DNA of 64,000 nucleotides from contig NZ_JAETZZ010000019.1 of NCBI RefSeq assembly GCF_022627325.1, forward strand, positions 37,101 through 101,100, written 5' to 3'. The stretch is from Pseudomonas putida. Its GTDB lineage: Bacteria; Pseudomonadota; Gammaproteobacteria; Pseudomonadales; Pseudomonadaceae. Under the pieces are notes generated by a model, which saw nothing but the letters and a program-made list of their open reading frames with translations, ran no database searches and was not told where the DNA came from. Positions 55,796-64,000 of the stretch are shown here, in pieces; position 1 is the first letter of the stretch, and each line of letters opens with the position of its first letter. Position numbers and translations under genes: made by a program.

Positions 55796-58627
55796 TTAGA
55801 CAGTGAAGGCGTCTTGCAGCAGTTTTTCCTGCTGTTCGGCGTGCTTCGAAGCGTAACCACAAGCTGGCGCGGCGGAAGCGTCGCGGCCTGCGTATTCCAG
55901 GACCAGCGCCTTGTTGTGGCGGCCCAGGATACGGCGCATGTGGTGCTGGCTGCTGTACCAGGCGCCCTGGTTCATCGGCTCTTCCTGACACCAGACGGCA
56001 TGCTTGAGGTTGGTGTACGGCGCCAGGATGTCGACCAGGTCGTCTTCCGGGAACGGGTACAGCTGCTCGATACGCACGATCGCGATGTCTTCGCGGCCTT
56101 CGGCACGGCGTTTTTCCAGCAGGTCGTAGTAGACCTTGCCACCACACAGCACCAGGCGTTCGACCTTGGCAGGATCCAGGGTGTCGATTTCCGGGATCAC
56201 GGTCTGGAACGAACCTTCTGCAAGGTCCTCCAGGGTCGACACGGCCAGCTTGTGGCGCAGCAGCGACTTGGGCGTCAGCACGATCAGCGGCTTGCGCAGC
56301 GGACGGATGACCTGACGACGCAGCAGGTGGTAGATCTGTGCCGGAGTCGTCGGTACGCAGACCTGAATGTTGTGCTCGGCGCACAGCTGCAGGTAACGCT
56401 CCAGGCGCGCGGAGGAGTGCTCCGGGCCCTGCCCTTCATAGCCGTGCGGCAGCAGCATGGTCAGACCGCACAGGCGGCCCCACTTGTGCTCACCGCTGGT
56501 GATGAACTGGTCGATCACCACCTGCGCACCGTTGGCGAAGTCGCCGAACTGGGCTTCCCAGATCACCAGCGCATTCGGCGTGGTGGTCGAGTAGCCGTAT
56601 TCGAAGGCCAGCACCGCTTCTTCCGACAGGAAGGAGTCGTACAGGTCGAAGCGCGGCTGGCCTGGGAACAGGTTCTGCAGCGGCACGTAAGTGCTGGCGT
56701 CCTTCTGGTTGTGCAACACCGCGTGGCGGTGCGAGAAGGTGCCACGGCCGATGTCCTGGCCGGTCATGCGGATCGGGTGACCTTCGAACTGCAGGGTGGC
56801 GTACGCCATGGTCTCTGCATAACCCCAGTTGATCGGCAAGCCACCGGCCTGCATCTTCTGACGGTCTTCGTAGATCTTCGACACCTGACGCTGGACAACG
56901 AAGCCTTCCGGCAGCTCGAGCAGCTTGGCCGACAGGTCCTGCAGGGTCTTGAGGTCGAAACGGGTGTCGTGACGCGCAGTCCAGGCGTGGCCCAGGTATG
57001 GACGCCAGTCGACGAACAGCTCGCGGTTCGGCTCCTTGACCAGGCTCTTGACCACGTGCAGGCCGTTGTCCAGCGCGTTGCGGTACTCGTCGATCTTGGC
57101 CTGGGCGCGCTCGGCATCGATGCGACCGGCCTGGATCAGCGCCTCGGCGTACAGCTCACGGGTGGTGCGCTGCTTGCTGATCTGCTGATACATCAGCGGC
57201 TGGGTACCGTTGGGCTCGTCGGCCTCGTTGTGGCCGCGACGGCGGTAGCAGACCAGGTCGATGACCACATCACGCTTGAACTGCATGCGGTAATCGATGG
57301 CCAGCTGGGTGACGAACACCACCGCTTCCGGGTCATCGCCGTTCACGTGCAGGATCGGCGCCTGGATCATCTTGGCAACGTCGGTGGCGTACTCGGTGGA
57401 GCGCGCGTCCAGCGGGTTGCTGATGGTGAAACCAACCTGGTTGTTGATCACGATGTGCACAGTACCGCCGGTCTTGAAACCGCGGGTCTGCGACATCTGG
57501 AAGGTTTCCATGACCACGCCCTGGCCTGCGAATGCAGCGTCACCGTGGATCGAGATCGGCAGCACCTTGTCGCCGGCGGTGTCGTTGCGGCGGTCCTGAC
57601 GGGCGCGCACCGAACCTTCGACCACCGGAGAGACGATTTCCAGGTGGGACGGGTTGAACGCCATGGCCAGGTGAACTTCGCCACCGGTGGTCATCACGTT
57701 CGAGGAGAAGCCCTGGTGATACTTCACGTCACCGGAGCCCAGCTCGTTCATCTTCTTGCCTTCGAACTCGTCGAACAGCTCGCGCGGGTTCTTGCCGAAG
57801 GTGTTGACCAGCACGTTCAGACGACCACGGTGGGCCATGCCGATCACGACTTCCTTGGTGCCGTAGGAGCCGGAACGCTGGATCATTTCGTCCAGCATCG
57901 GGATCAGGCTTTCGCCACCCTCAAGGCCGAAGCGCTTGGTGCCCGGGTACTTGGTGCCCAGGTACTTTTCGAGGCCTTCACCGGCCGTCACGCGCTCGAG
58001 CAGGTGAGCCTGCACGTCGGCGGAAAAGTCCGGGCGGCCGCGCACGCTTTCCAGGCGCTGCTGGAACCAGCTGCGCTGCTCGGAATCGACGATATGGGTG
58101 AACTCGGCGCCAATGGTGCGACAATATGTCTTCTGGAGCGCCTCGATGATCTCGCGTAGGCTCGCCTCCTCTTTGCCGATGTACAGGTCGCCGGCACGGA
58201 AGGTCGTATCAAGATCGGCATTGGTCAAGCCGTAGTGATTGATCGACAGGTCTACGGGCGCAGGGCGCTGCCACAACCCCAAGGGGTCGAGCTTGGCAGC
58301 CTGATGGCCGCGCATACGATAGGCCTGGATCAGTCGCAGAACTTCAACCTGCTTCTTCTCGTGTTCACTGCTCACGCTCCCGGCAGATACCGGTTGGGCG
58401 CGGCGCTGGTTCTTTGCCAGCAGTACGAAATGGTCGCGGATTGTCGAGTGCGATACATCAGTAGCGGTGCTGCCGTCGGCGGGCAACTTCTGGAAGTAAG
58501 TGCGCCACTCTTCTGGCACAGCGTTAGGGTCGTGCAGGTAGAGCTCGTAGAGCTCTTCCACATATGCAGCGTTACCACCTGAAAGGTGGGCGCTTTCCCA
58601 CATGCGCTGCATCACGCTTTCTTGCAT
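55796..58627 (-). CDS. sucA: 2-oxoglutarate dehydrogenase E1
   Basis: A 943-residue thiamine-diphosphate decarboxylase, the length expected for SucA. Visible are GMAHRGRLNVLVN, the ThDP motif region GDAAFAGQGVVMET with the following NNQVGFTIS, and YRRRGHNEADEP. The C-terminal transketolase-like half contains EYGYSTTTPNALVIWEAQFGDF. It starts the suc part of the operon, 246 bases after sdhB. Confidence 0.99.
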   Translation of the reverse strand: MQESVMQRMWESAHLSGGNAAYVEELYELYLHDPNAVPEEWRTYFQKLPADGSTATDVSHSTIRDHFVLLAKNQRRAQPVSAGSVSSEHEKKQVEVLRLIQAYRMRGHQAAKLDPLGLWQRPAPVDLSINHYGLTNADLDTTFRAGDLYIGKEEASLREIIEALQKTYCRTIGAEFTHIVDSEQRSWFQQRLESVRGRPDFSADVQAHLLERVTAGEGLEKYLGTKYPGTKRFGLEGGESLIPMLDEMIQRSGSYGTKEVVIGMAHRGRLNVLVNTFGKNPRELFDEFEGKKMNELGSGDVKYHQGFSSNVMTTGGEVHLAMAFNPSHLEIVSPVVEGSVRARQDRRNDTAGDKVLPISIHGDAAFAGQGVVMETFQMSQTRGFKTGGTVHIVINNQVGFTISNPLDARSTEYATDVAKMIQAPILHVNGDDPEAVVFVTQLAIDYRMQFKRDVVIDLVCYRRRGHNEADEPNGTQPLMYQQISKQRTTRELYAEALIQAGRIDAERAQAKIDEYRNALDNGLHVVKSLVKEPNRELFVDWRPYLGHAWTARHDTRFDLKTLQDLSAKLLELPEGFVVQRQVSKIYEDRQKMQAGGLPINWGYAETMAYATLQFEGHPIRMTGQDIGRGTFSHRHAVLHNQKDASTYVPLQNLFPGQPRFDLYDSFLSEEAVLAFEYGYSTTTPNALVIWEAQFGDFANGAQVVIDQFITSGEHKWGRLCGLTMLLPHGYEGQGPEHSSARLERYLQLCAEHNIQVCVPTTPAQIYHLLRRQVIRPLRKPLIVLTPKSLLRHKLAVSTLEDLAEGSFQTVIPEIDTLDPAKVERLVLCGGKVYYDLLEKRRAEGREDIAIVRIEQLYPFPEDDLVDILAPYTNLKHAVWCQEEPMNQGAWYSSQHHMRRILGRHNKALVLEYAGRDASAAPACGYASKHAEQQEKLLQDAFTV

Positions 58628-58822
58628 GCTTGGTCACCCTCGGTTAGGGGACTGATCGGCGAGAGCCACAGCAAACCTGGAAAAGTCCGAACACAGCGAC
58701 TGAACCACGCCACTTGGATCCTGCTGATTTTCCGGGTACCAGCCCGGAAAGCCCCTGCTGGTCTCATATCTTCATAGGTATCGAGCGCGGGCTTTGTGGG
58801 CCCTTGCTCAGGTTTTACCTCA

Positions 58823-58843
58823 GTGCGGGTTCACCACCCGCAC
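58823..58843. repeat. Hairpin in the sdhB-sucA intercistronic region
   Basis: GTGCGGGT (58823-58830) and ACCCGCAC (58836-58843) form a perfect 8-base stem with a 5-base loop, about 30 bases past sdhB. A weaker stem follows at about 58779-58809 (GAGC/GGGC arms). There is no T run. The 246-base gap holds no gene; it may contain a separate suc promoter or an RNA processing signal. Confidence 0.5.
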
Positions 58844-58873
58844 CTCGGCTTACTGCAGTTACAACGCTTTGAA

Positions 58874-59578
58874 TCAGGTGCCGCTTTGCAGCAGCATGTT
58901 ACGTACGTGGCCGATTGCCTTGGTCGGGTTCAGACCCTTCGGGCAAACGTTGACGCAGTTCATGATCCCGCGGCAGCGGAAGACGCTGAACGGGTCATCC
59001 AGGGACGCCAGGCGCTCCTGAGTCTTGGTGTCACGGCTGTCAGCCAGGAAGCGATAGGCCTGCAGCAAGGCAGCGGGGCCCAGGAACTTGTCCGGGTTCC
59101 ACCAGAAGGACGGGCAGGAAGTCGAGCAGCAAGCGCACAGGATGCACTCGTACAGCCCGTCCAGCTTGTCGCGATCTTCCGGCGACTGCAGACGCTCGAT
59201 GGCCGGGGCCGGCGTGTCGTTCTGCAGGAACGGTTTCACCTTCTCGTACTGCTTGTAGAAGATGCTCATATCGACGACCAGGTCACGAATGACCGGAAGG
59301 CCAGGCAACGGACGCAGAACCAGCTTGTTACCCTTGACCACGCCGGACAGCGGCGTGATGCAGGCCAGGCCGTTCTTGCCGTTCATGTTCATGCCATCGG
59401 AACCGCAAACGCCTTCACGGCAGGAGCGACGGTACGAGAAGCCCTCGTCCTTCTCCTTGATCAGCGCCAGCACGTCCAGCACCATCAGGTCCTTACCGCC
59501 GGTATCGACGTCGAACGACTCCATCTTGGGTGCCGAGTCGGTATCCGGGTTGTAGCGATAAACTTCGACTTTCAACAT
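58874..59578 (-). CDS. sdhB: Succinate dehydrogenase iron-sulfur subunit
   Basis: A 234-residue subunit passing electrons from SdhA to quinone. The [2Fe-2S] ligands lie in SCREGVCGSDGMNMNG and the [4Fe-4S]/[3Fe-4S] ligands in CILCACCSTSCP and CRGIMNCVNVCPKGLNP. The ATG at 59578 (MLKVEVYRYNP) is chosen over an upstream in-frame codon that would overlap sdhA. Confidence 0.98.
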   Translation of the reverse strand: MLKVEVYRYNPDTDSAPKMESFDVDTGGKDLMVLDVLALIKEKDEGFSYRRSCREGVCGSDGMNMNGKNGLACITPLSGVVKGNKLVLRPLPGLPVIRDLVVDMSIFYKQYEKVKPFLQNDTPAPAIERLQSPEDRDKLDGLYECILCACCSTSCPSFWWNPDKFLGPAALLQAYRFLADSRDTKTQERLASLDDPFSVFRCRGIMNCVNVCPKGLNPTKAIGHVRNMLLQSGT

Positions 59579-59589
59579 AGCAGTCACCC

Positions 59590-61362
59590 TCAATAAGTCC
59601 GGACTTTTGGTTCGAAGGCTGGAACAGTCTTCGGCGCAAAGTTGACGCCACGCTTGGCCACGCGCTTCTCACCCGGGTAGTACAGGGTGTGGCACAGCCA
59701 GTTTTCGTCGTCACGGTCTTCGAAGTCTTCACGGGCGTGAGCGCCGCGGGACTCTTTACGGGCTTCGGCCGCGATGGCGGTAGCTTCGGCGACTTCCAAC
59801 AGGTTCTGCAGCTCCAGCGCTTCGATACGCGCGGTGTTGAAGGCCTGGGACTTGTCGTTGATCTTGACGTTGGCGATACGCTCACGCAGGCCGGCCAGCT
59901 GCTCGATACCCTTGAGCATGTATTCACCGGTACGGAACACACCGAAGTAGTTCTGCATGCAGCTCTGCAGCTCGCGCTTGAGGCTGGCAACGTCTTCGCC
60001 AGTGGAGCGCTCGTTGAGCTTGTTCAGGCGGTTCAGCGCAACATCGATGTCGGTGTCGCTGGCGTCGAGGTGCTCGATGCCGTCGCTCAACGCCTTCTCC
60101 AGGTGCAGGCCGGCAGCACGGCCGAACACCACCAGGTCGAGCAGCGAGTTGCCGCCCAGGCGGTTGGCACCGTGGACCGATACGCACGCCACTTCACCTA
60201 CGGCGAACAGGCCAGGAATGATGTGATCCTTGCCTTCTTCGTCCATGGTGATGGCCTGGCCATGAATGTTGGTGGCAACGCCACCCATCATGTAATGGCA
60301 GGTTGGAACGACCGGCACCGGCGCGACGACAGGGTCGACGTGGGCGAAGGTCTTGGACAGTTCGCAGATACCTGGCAGGCGGCTGTGCAGCACTTCCTCG
60401 CCCAGGTGATCCAGCTTCAGCAGAACGTGGTCCTTGTTCGGGCCCACGCCGTTGCCGGCGATGATCTCTTTGACCATGGAACGGGCCACCACGTCGCGGC
60501 CGGCCAGGTCTTTCGCGTTCGGCGCGTAACGCTCCATGAAGCGCTCGCCGTGGGCGTTGATCAGGTAGCCACCCTCACCGCGGCAACCCTCGGTGACCAG
60601 TACACCGGCGCCGGCGATGCCGGTCGGGTGGAACTGCCACATTTCGATGTCCTGCACCGGCACACCGGCACGCAGGGCCATGCCGATACCGTCACCGGTA
60701 TTGATCAGGGCGTTGGTGGTGGAGGCGTAGATACGGCCCGCACCGCCAGTGGCCAGCACGGTGGCCTTGGACTTGATGTACATGGTTTCGCCGGTTTCGA
60801 TGCAGATCGCGATCACACCGACGAAGGCGCCTTCCTGGTTTTTCACCAGATCAACGGCGTAGTACTCGTTGAGGAAGGTGGTACCGGCTTTCAGGTTGCC
60901 CTGGTACAGGGTGTGCAGCAGCGCGTGACCGGTACGGTCGGAGGCTGCGCAAGTACGAGCAGCCTGGCCGCCCTTGCCGAAGTCCTTGGACTGGCCACCG
61001 AACGGACGCTGGTAGATACGGCCGGTTTCGGTACGCGAGAACGGCAGGCCCATGTGGTCCAGCTCGAAGACCGCAGCCGGGCCTTCCTGGCACATGTATT
61101 CGATAGCGTCCTGGTCACCGATGTAGTCGGAACCCTTGACGGTATCGTACATGTGCCAGCGCCAGTCGTCGTTCGGGTCGGCCGAAGCGATGGCGCAGGT
61201 GATGCCGCCCTGGGCGGATACAGTGTGCGAACGGGTCGGGAAGACCTTGGTGACCACGGCAGTCTTGTGACCGCCCTGGGCCAGCTGCAGCGCTGCGCGC
61301 ATGCCGGCGCCGCCGCCACCGATGATGATGGCGTCGAAGGAAATGGTTGGAATGCTAGCCAT
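59590..61362 (-). CDS. sdhA: Succinate dehydrogenase flavoprotein subunit
   Basis: A 590-residue flavoprotein oxidising succinate to fumarate. It has the FAD-binding IIGGGGAGMRAALQLAQGG, the covalent-FAD His in TRSHTVSAQGGI, and the substrate segment HPTGIAGAGVLVTEGCRGEGG, quoted in part. It ends in KTVPAFEPKVRTY, as usual. It is 3 bases after sdhD. Confidence 0.99.
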   Translation of the reverse strand: MASIPTISFDAIIIGGGGAGMRAALQLAQGGHKTAVVTKVFPTRSHTVSAQGGITCAIASADPNDDWRWHMYDTVKGSDYIGDQDAIEYMCQEGPAAVFELDHMGLPFSRTETGRIYQRPFGGQSKDFGKGGQAARTCAASDRTGHALLHTLYQGNLKAGTTFLNEYYAVDLVKNQEGAFVGVIAICIETGETMYIKSKATVLATGGAGRIYASTTNALINTGDGIGMALRAGVPVQDIEMWQFHPTGIAGAGVLVTEGCRGEGGYLINAHGERFMERYAPNAKDLAGRDVVARSMVKEIIAGNGVGPNKDHVLLKLDHLGEEVLHSRLPGICELSKTFAHVDPVVAPVPVVPTCHYMMGGVATNIHGQAITMDEEGKDHIIPGLFAVGEVACVSVHGANRLGGNSLLDLVVFGRAAGLHLEKALSDGIEHLDASDTDIDVALNRLNKLNERSTGEDVASLKRELQSCMQNYFGVFRTGEYMLKGIEQLAGLRERIANVKINDKSQAFNTARIEALELQNLLEVAEATAIAAEARKESRGAHAREDFEDRDDENWLCHTLYYPGEKRVAKRGVNFAPKTVPAFEPKVRTY

Positions 61363-61365
61363 GGA

Positions 61366-61734
61366 TCAGATACCCCAGAGAATCTGCACACCCCAGACGA
61401 AGTAAGCGAACATCGCAACGCCGCATACCGCCTGGAACAGGAAACGAATCGCAGTTGCCGACTTGCCGAACGACATTGGCGTCAGGTAGTCGGTTGCAAT
61501 GGTCCACATGCCGACCCAGGCGTGAGCGCCTAGGGCAACGAGGGCCAGCAGACTGAAGATCCGCATCGCGTTGTTGGAGAACAGACCATGCCACTGGGTG
61601 TAGTCGATGCCTGGGTGGGCGACCACGTAGCCGATCAGGAAGAGAAAGTAAGCCGCGAGAACGACCGCCGAGACGCGCTGCGCCATCCAGTCATAGAGGC
61701 CCGAACGCGACAGGTTCGTGACATTGGTTACCAT
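61366..61734 (-). CDS. sdhD: Succinate dehydrogenase membrane anchor subunit D
   Basis: A 122-residue protein with three membrane helices that contributes to the quinone and heme sites. The heme His is in LGAHAWVGMWTIATDYL, with the conserved Asp-Tyr. The ATG at 61734 overlaps the 3' end of sdhC by 7 bases. An upstream TTG is less likely. Confidence 0.95.
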   Translation of the reverse strand: MVTNVTNLSRSGLYDWMAQRVSAVVLAAYFLFLIGYVVAHPGIDYTQWHGLFSNNAMRIFSLLALVALGAHAWVGMWTIATDYLTPMSFGKSATAIRFLFQAVCGVAMFAYFVWGVQILWGI

Positions 61735-62114
61735 ACCCAAACTCCCACCAGAACGATCAGCACCACGGAGATGACGATCACGATTTTCGAGCCCAGCTTG
61801 CCGCCTTCCAGCGTCTCACCGATGCCCATGTCCATGATCAGGTGACGCACACCTGCCACGAGGTGATAAAGCAGGGCGGATAGCAGGCCCCAGGTCACGA
61901 ATTTGGCCAGCGGGCTGGTCAGACACGCCTTCACCTCACCGAAGCCTTCCTCGGAACCCAGCGATTTGCCCAGTGCATAAAGCATGATGGCAAGGCCGAG
62001 GAACAGGATGACGCCGGAGATACGGTGCAGAATGGACGTGTACGCTGTGACGGGGAGCTTGATGGTCCTTAGGTCTAGGTTTACAGGTCGTTGGCTTTTC
62101 ACGGCTTTTTTCAC
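61728..62114 (-). CDS. sdhC: Succinate dehydrogenase cytochrome b556 subunit C
   Basis: A 128-residue three-helix anchor subunit. Quinone-site residues lie in YTSILHRISGVILF and the heme His in LYHLVAGVRHLIMDMG. The start is a GTG at 62114 preceded by AGGGG; a second in-frame GTG at 62102 is possible. It is the first gene of the sdh-suc operon and divergent from gltA. Confidence 0.95.
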   Translation of the reverse strand: MKKAVKSQRPVNLDLRTIKLPVTAYTSILHRISGVILFLGLAIMLYALGKSLGSEEGFGEVKACLTSPLAKFVTWGLLSALLYHLVAGVRHLIMDMGIGETLEGGKLGSKIVIVISVVLIVLVGVWVW

Positions 62115-62466
62115 ACTGAAGAGCCCCTAGCGAATCAGGGCAAAGTTGTTGGTAAGTGTACTGGTCAGGTACCCACCACCCAGGGAACGGCGACCCCCAG
62201 CAGTTCGGGCTTGCAAGCCCCTGGCGGTCGGGTGCCGAGTATAGACAGTTAGGCTGCTTATGACAACGTGACGGGGTAGCCCAAATAGCGCATTGCCTTT
62301 AGCGAGCAAAAGGCGTAAATGGGCGAGAATTTCGCGAAAAATCAGGCCCCAGAGCGGGTTTCAACCAGCCTTTAGGCAAATTGACATTCGAATTTACTTC
62401 TCTATAGTGGTGCGGGCCCTGCGTGGGGGGTCTGTCTGATGATTTCAAGCATTAATAGGAGGCCAC
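62115..62466. other. 352-base divergent promoter region sdhC / gltA
   Basis: There is no gene here. It contains the gltA promoter and the sdhC promoter. I found a clear promoter only for gltA. On the sdh side the sequence around 62140-62260 is unremarkable, with no convincing operator. Confidence 0.7.
62381..62408 (+). promoter_or_regulatory. Sigma-70 promoter of gltA
   Basis: TTGACA (62381-62386), a 16-base spacer and TATAGT (62403-62408) form a near-consensus promoter. Transcription would start near 62415, about 50 bases before the ATG. AGGAGG at 62457-62462 is a strong ribosome site. Confidence 0.8.
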
Positions 62467-63756
62467 ATGGCTGACAAAAAAGCGCAGTTGGTCATCGAGG
62501 GCGCTGCCCCCGTCGAGCTGCCCATTTTAACCGGCACCGTTGGTCCTGATGTAATCGACGTCCGCGGGTTGGGGGCCACTGGTCACTTCACCTTCGACCC
62601 TGGTTTCATGGCGACCGCTTCGTGCGAGTCGAAGATCACCTATATCGACGGCGACAAGGGCGTGCTGCTGCACCGCGGCTACCCCATCGAACAGCTCGCC
62701 GAGCAATCGGACTACCTGGAAACCTGCTACCTGCTGCTCAACGGCGAACTGCCCAATGCCGAGCAGAAGGCCCAGTTCGTCAGCACCGTCAAGAACCACA
62801 CCATGGTTCATGAGCAGCTGAAGTCCTTCTTCAACGGTTTCCGCCGCGACGCCCACCCGATGGCCGTGATGTGCGGCGTGGTCGGCGCCCTGTCGGCGTT
62901 CTACCACGACTCCCTGGACATCAATAACCCGCAACACCGCGAAATTTCCGCGGTGCGCCTGGTCGCCAAGATGCCGACCCTGGCCGCGATGGTTTACAAG
63001 TACTCCATGGGCCAGCCGATGATGTACCCGCGCAACGACCTGTCGTACGCGGAAAACTTCCTGCACATGATGTTCAACACCCCGTGCGAGATCAAACCGA
63101 TCAGCCCGGTGCTGGCCAAGGCCATGGACAAGATCTTCATCCTCCATGCCGATCACGAGCAGAACGCCTCCACCTCCACCGTCCGCCTGGCTGGCTCTTC
63201 GGGTGCCAACCCGTTCGCCTGTATCGCCGCCGGTATCGCCGCACTGTGGGGCCCTGCCCACGGCGGTGCGAACGAAGCCGTGCTGACCATGCTCGATGAA
63301 ATTGGCGATGTCTCGAACATCGACAAGTACATCGCCAAGGCCAAGGACAAGAACGACCCGTTCAAGCTGATGGGCTTCGGTCACCGCGTTTACAAGAACC
63401 GCGACCCGCGCGCCACCGTGATGAAGAAAACCTGCGACGAAGTCCTGGGCGAACTCGGCATCAAGAACGACCCGCAGCTGGAATTGGCGATGCGCCTGGA
63501 AGAGATCGCCCTGACCGATCCGTACTTCATCGAGCGCTCGCTGTACCCGAACGTGGACTTCTACTCGGGCATCATCCTGAAGGCGATCGGCATTCCAACC
63601 AGCATGTTCACCGTGATCTTCGCCCTGGCACGTACCGTGGGCTGGATCTCGCACTGGAAAGAAATGCTCTCCAGCCCGTACAAGATTGGCCGCCCGCGCC
63701 AGTTGTACACCGGCGAGCAGCAGCGTGACATCGTTGAGCTGAAAGACCGCAAGTAA
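62467..63756 (+). CDS. gltA: Citrate synthase (type II)
   Basis: A 429-residue hexameric, NADH-sensitive type citrate synthase that condenses acetyl-CoA with oxaloacetate. The active-site His residues lie in LHADHEQNASTSTVR and MGFGHRVYKNRDPRA, and the catalytic Asp in SLYPNVDFYSG. The N-terminal ~40-residue extension is typical of the type II enzymes. It is divergent from sdhC, and a paired REP lies just downstream. Confidence 0.99.
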   Translation: MADKKAQLVIEGAAPVELPILTGTVGPDVIDVRGLGATGHFTFDPGFMATASCESKITYIDGDKGVLLHRGYPIEQLAEQSDYLETCYLLLNGELPNAEQKAQFVSTVKNHTMVHEQLKSFFNGFRRDAHPMAVMCGVVGALSAFYHDSLDINNPQHREISAVRLVAKMPTLAAMVYKYSMGQPMMYPRNDLSYAENFLHMMFNTPCEIKPISPVLAKAMDKIFILHADHEQNASTSTVRLAGSSGANPFACIAAGIAALWGPAHGGANEAVLTMLDEIGDVSNIDKYIAKAKDKNDPFKLMGFGHRVYKNRDPRATVMKKTCDEVLGELGIKNDPQLELAMRLEEIALTDPYFIERSLYPNVDFYSGIILKAIGIPTSMFTVIFALARTVGWISHWKEMLSSPYKIGRPRQLYTGEQQRDIVELKDRK

Positions 63757-63767
63757 GCCAAGGTTTT

Positions 63768-63883
63768 GGGGCCGCCTTGCGGCCCATCGCCGGCAAGCCG
63801 GCTCCCACAGGGATTGCGCCAGCTTTTAAAAGTTGGGCAAGACAGTTGTTCCCGCAGGGGGCATTTGGCTGTACCTGTGGGAG
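63768..63883. repeat. Paired REP element after gltA, second copy interrupted
   Basis: REP copy 1 (63768-63812, ending GCCGGCTCCCACAGG) is followed by a spacer containing TTGCGCCAGCTTTTAAAAGT and GGGCAAGACAGTTG. Then come the first bases of an inverted REP, CCTGTGGGAG (63874-63883). The expected continuation CCGGCTTGCCGGCG is missing, and the sequence changes to ATTCTATGG at 63884. Confidence 0.8.
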
Positions 63884-63895
63884 ATTCTATGGTTC

Positions 63896-64000
63896 TCAGC
63901 AAGCCATTTTCCCGCCTTTGGTAACGTATTCGTCCTGATTTCTCATCAGGGCGAATGCCACTCGTGCGAGCTTCCTGGCCAGAATTACCAACGCCTGGGT
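63896..64000 (-). mobile_element. IS110-family transposase, C-terminal end (partial)
   Basis: The minus strand reads as 34 codons and a TGA at 63896-63898. The segment LVILARKLARVAFALMRNQ is the typical C-terminus of IS110-family (Transposase_20) DEDD/serine recombinases, and the protein ends KGGKMAC. The rest lies outside the window. Its end abuts a truncated REP, as known for P. putida IS110 elements that target REPs. The family call rests on a short stretch. Confidence 0.75.

Noticed and set aside
55814..58159. A 781-codon plus-strand reading frame opposite sucA
   Set aside because: It is complementary to a fully conserved enzyme gene. No domain is visible in the translation.

Overview
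The window is a high-GC gammaproteobacterial chromosome segment whose gene order matches the Pseudomonas putida group: ldcA-dnaQ-rnhA-gloB-mltD-npp, then kdp, then gpsA-(TonB receptor/binding protein/hybrid kinase)-fabAB, then htpG, brnQ, and suc/sdh/gltA. Organism assignment is inference from synteny, protein sequence and the P. putida-type REP repeats. I found no rRNA, tRNA, CRISPR or prophage. The only mobile element is the 3' end of an IS110-family transposase cut by the right edge.

Layout. 1-3269 (minus): lysine/ornithine/arginine-type decarboxylase (cut by the left edge), DNA polymerase III epsilon, RNase HI and a SAM methyltransferase. 3356-5657 (plus): glyoxalase II and the LysM murein transglycosylase MltD. 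5777-13140 (plus): a five-gene Npp/Yej-type ABC importer with two tandem binding proteins. 13370-17116 (minus): a TonB-dependent siderophore receptor with a likely Fur site, and an MFS transporter. 17251-20367 (minus): a two-gene c-di-GMP/chemosensory module made of a BdlA-like PAS-PAS-MCP protein and a GAF-(degenerate GGDEF)-EAL protein. Its upstream region carries two TGTACA-N12-(T/C)GTACA elements that match the light-responsive LitR/CarH-type operator. 20760-28676 (minus): kdpFABC-kdpDE potassium uptake. 28850-34514 (minus): PerM-like permease, DUF4892 protein with a possible tiny upstream ORF, two alpha/beta hydrolases, SixA, a DUF4389 protein and GpsA. 34752-39717 (plus): an overlapping operon of TonB receptor, periplasmic binding protein and hybrid histidine kinase. 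The kinase sits at the syntenic position of P. aeruginosa PA1611. 39919-41666 (plus): fabAB. 41757-50382: amidohydrolase, pirin, dienelactone hydrolase, HtpG, two PaaI-like thioesterases, a small lipoprotein, a DUF599 protein and BrnQ. 50774-62114 (minus): sdhCDAB-sucAB-lpdG-sucCD. 62467-63756 (plus): gltA, divergent from sdh. 63896-64000: partial IS110 transposase.

How parts work together. The sdh/suc/gltA block encodes most of the oxidative half of the TCA cycle. kdp is a complete high-affinity K+ system with its own sensor and regulator. npp is a complete importer. The two most interesting regulatory units are the putative light-controlled EAL/BdlA-like module and the outer-membrane receptor/binding protein/kinase operon, which looks like a three-compartment sensing chain. 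A third theme is a family of paired REP elements with a conserved spacer. The copy after gltA is interrupted precisely at the IS110 end, while a more complete copy lies at 43745-43909.
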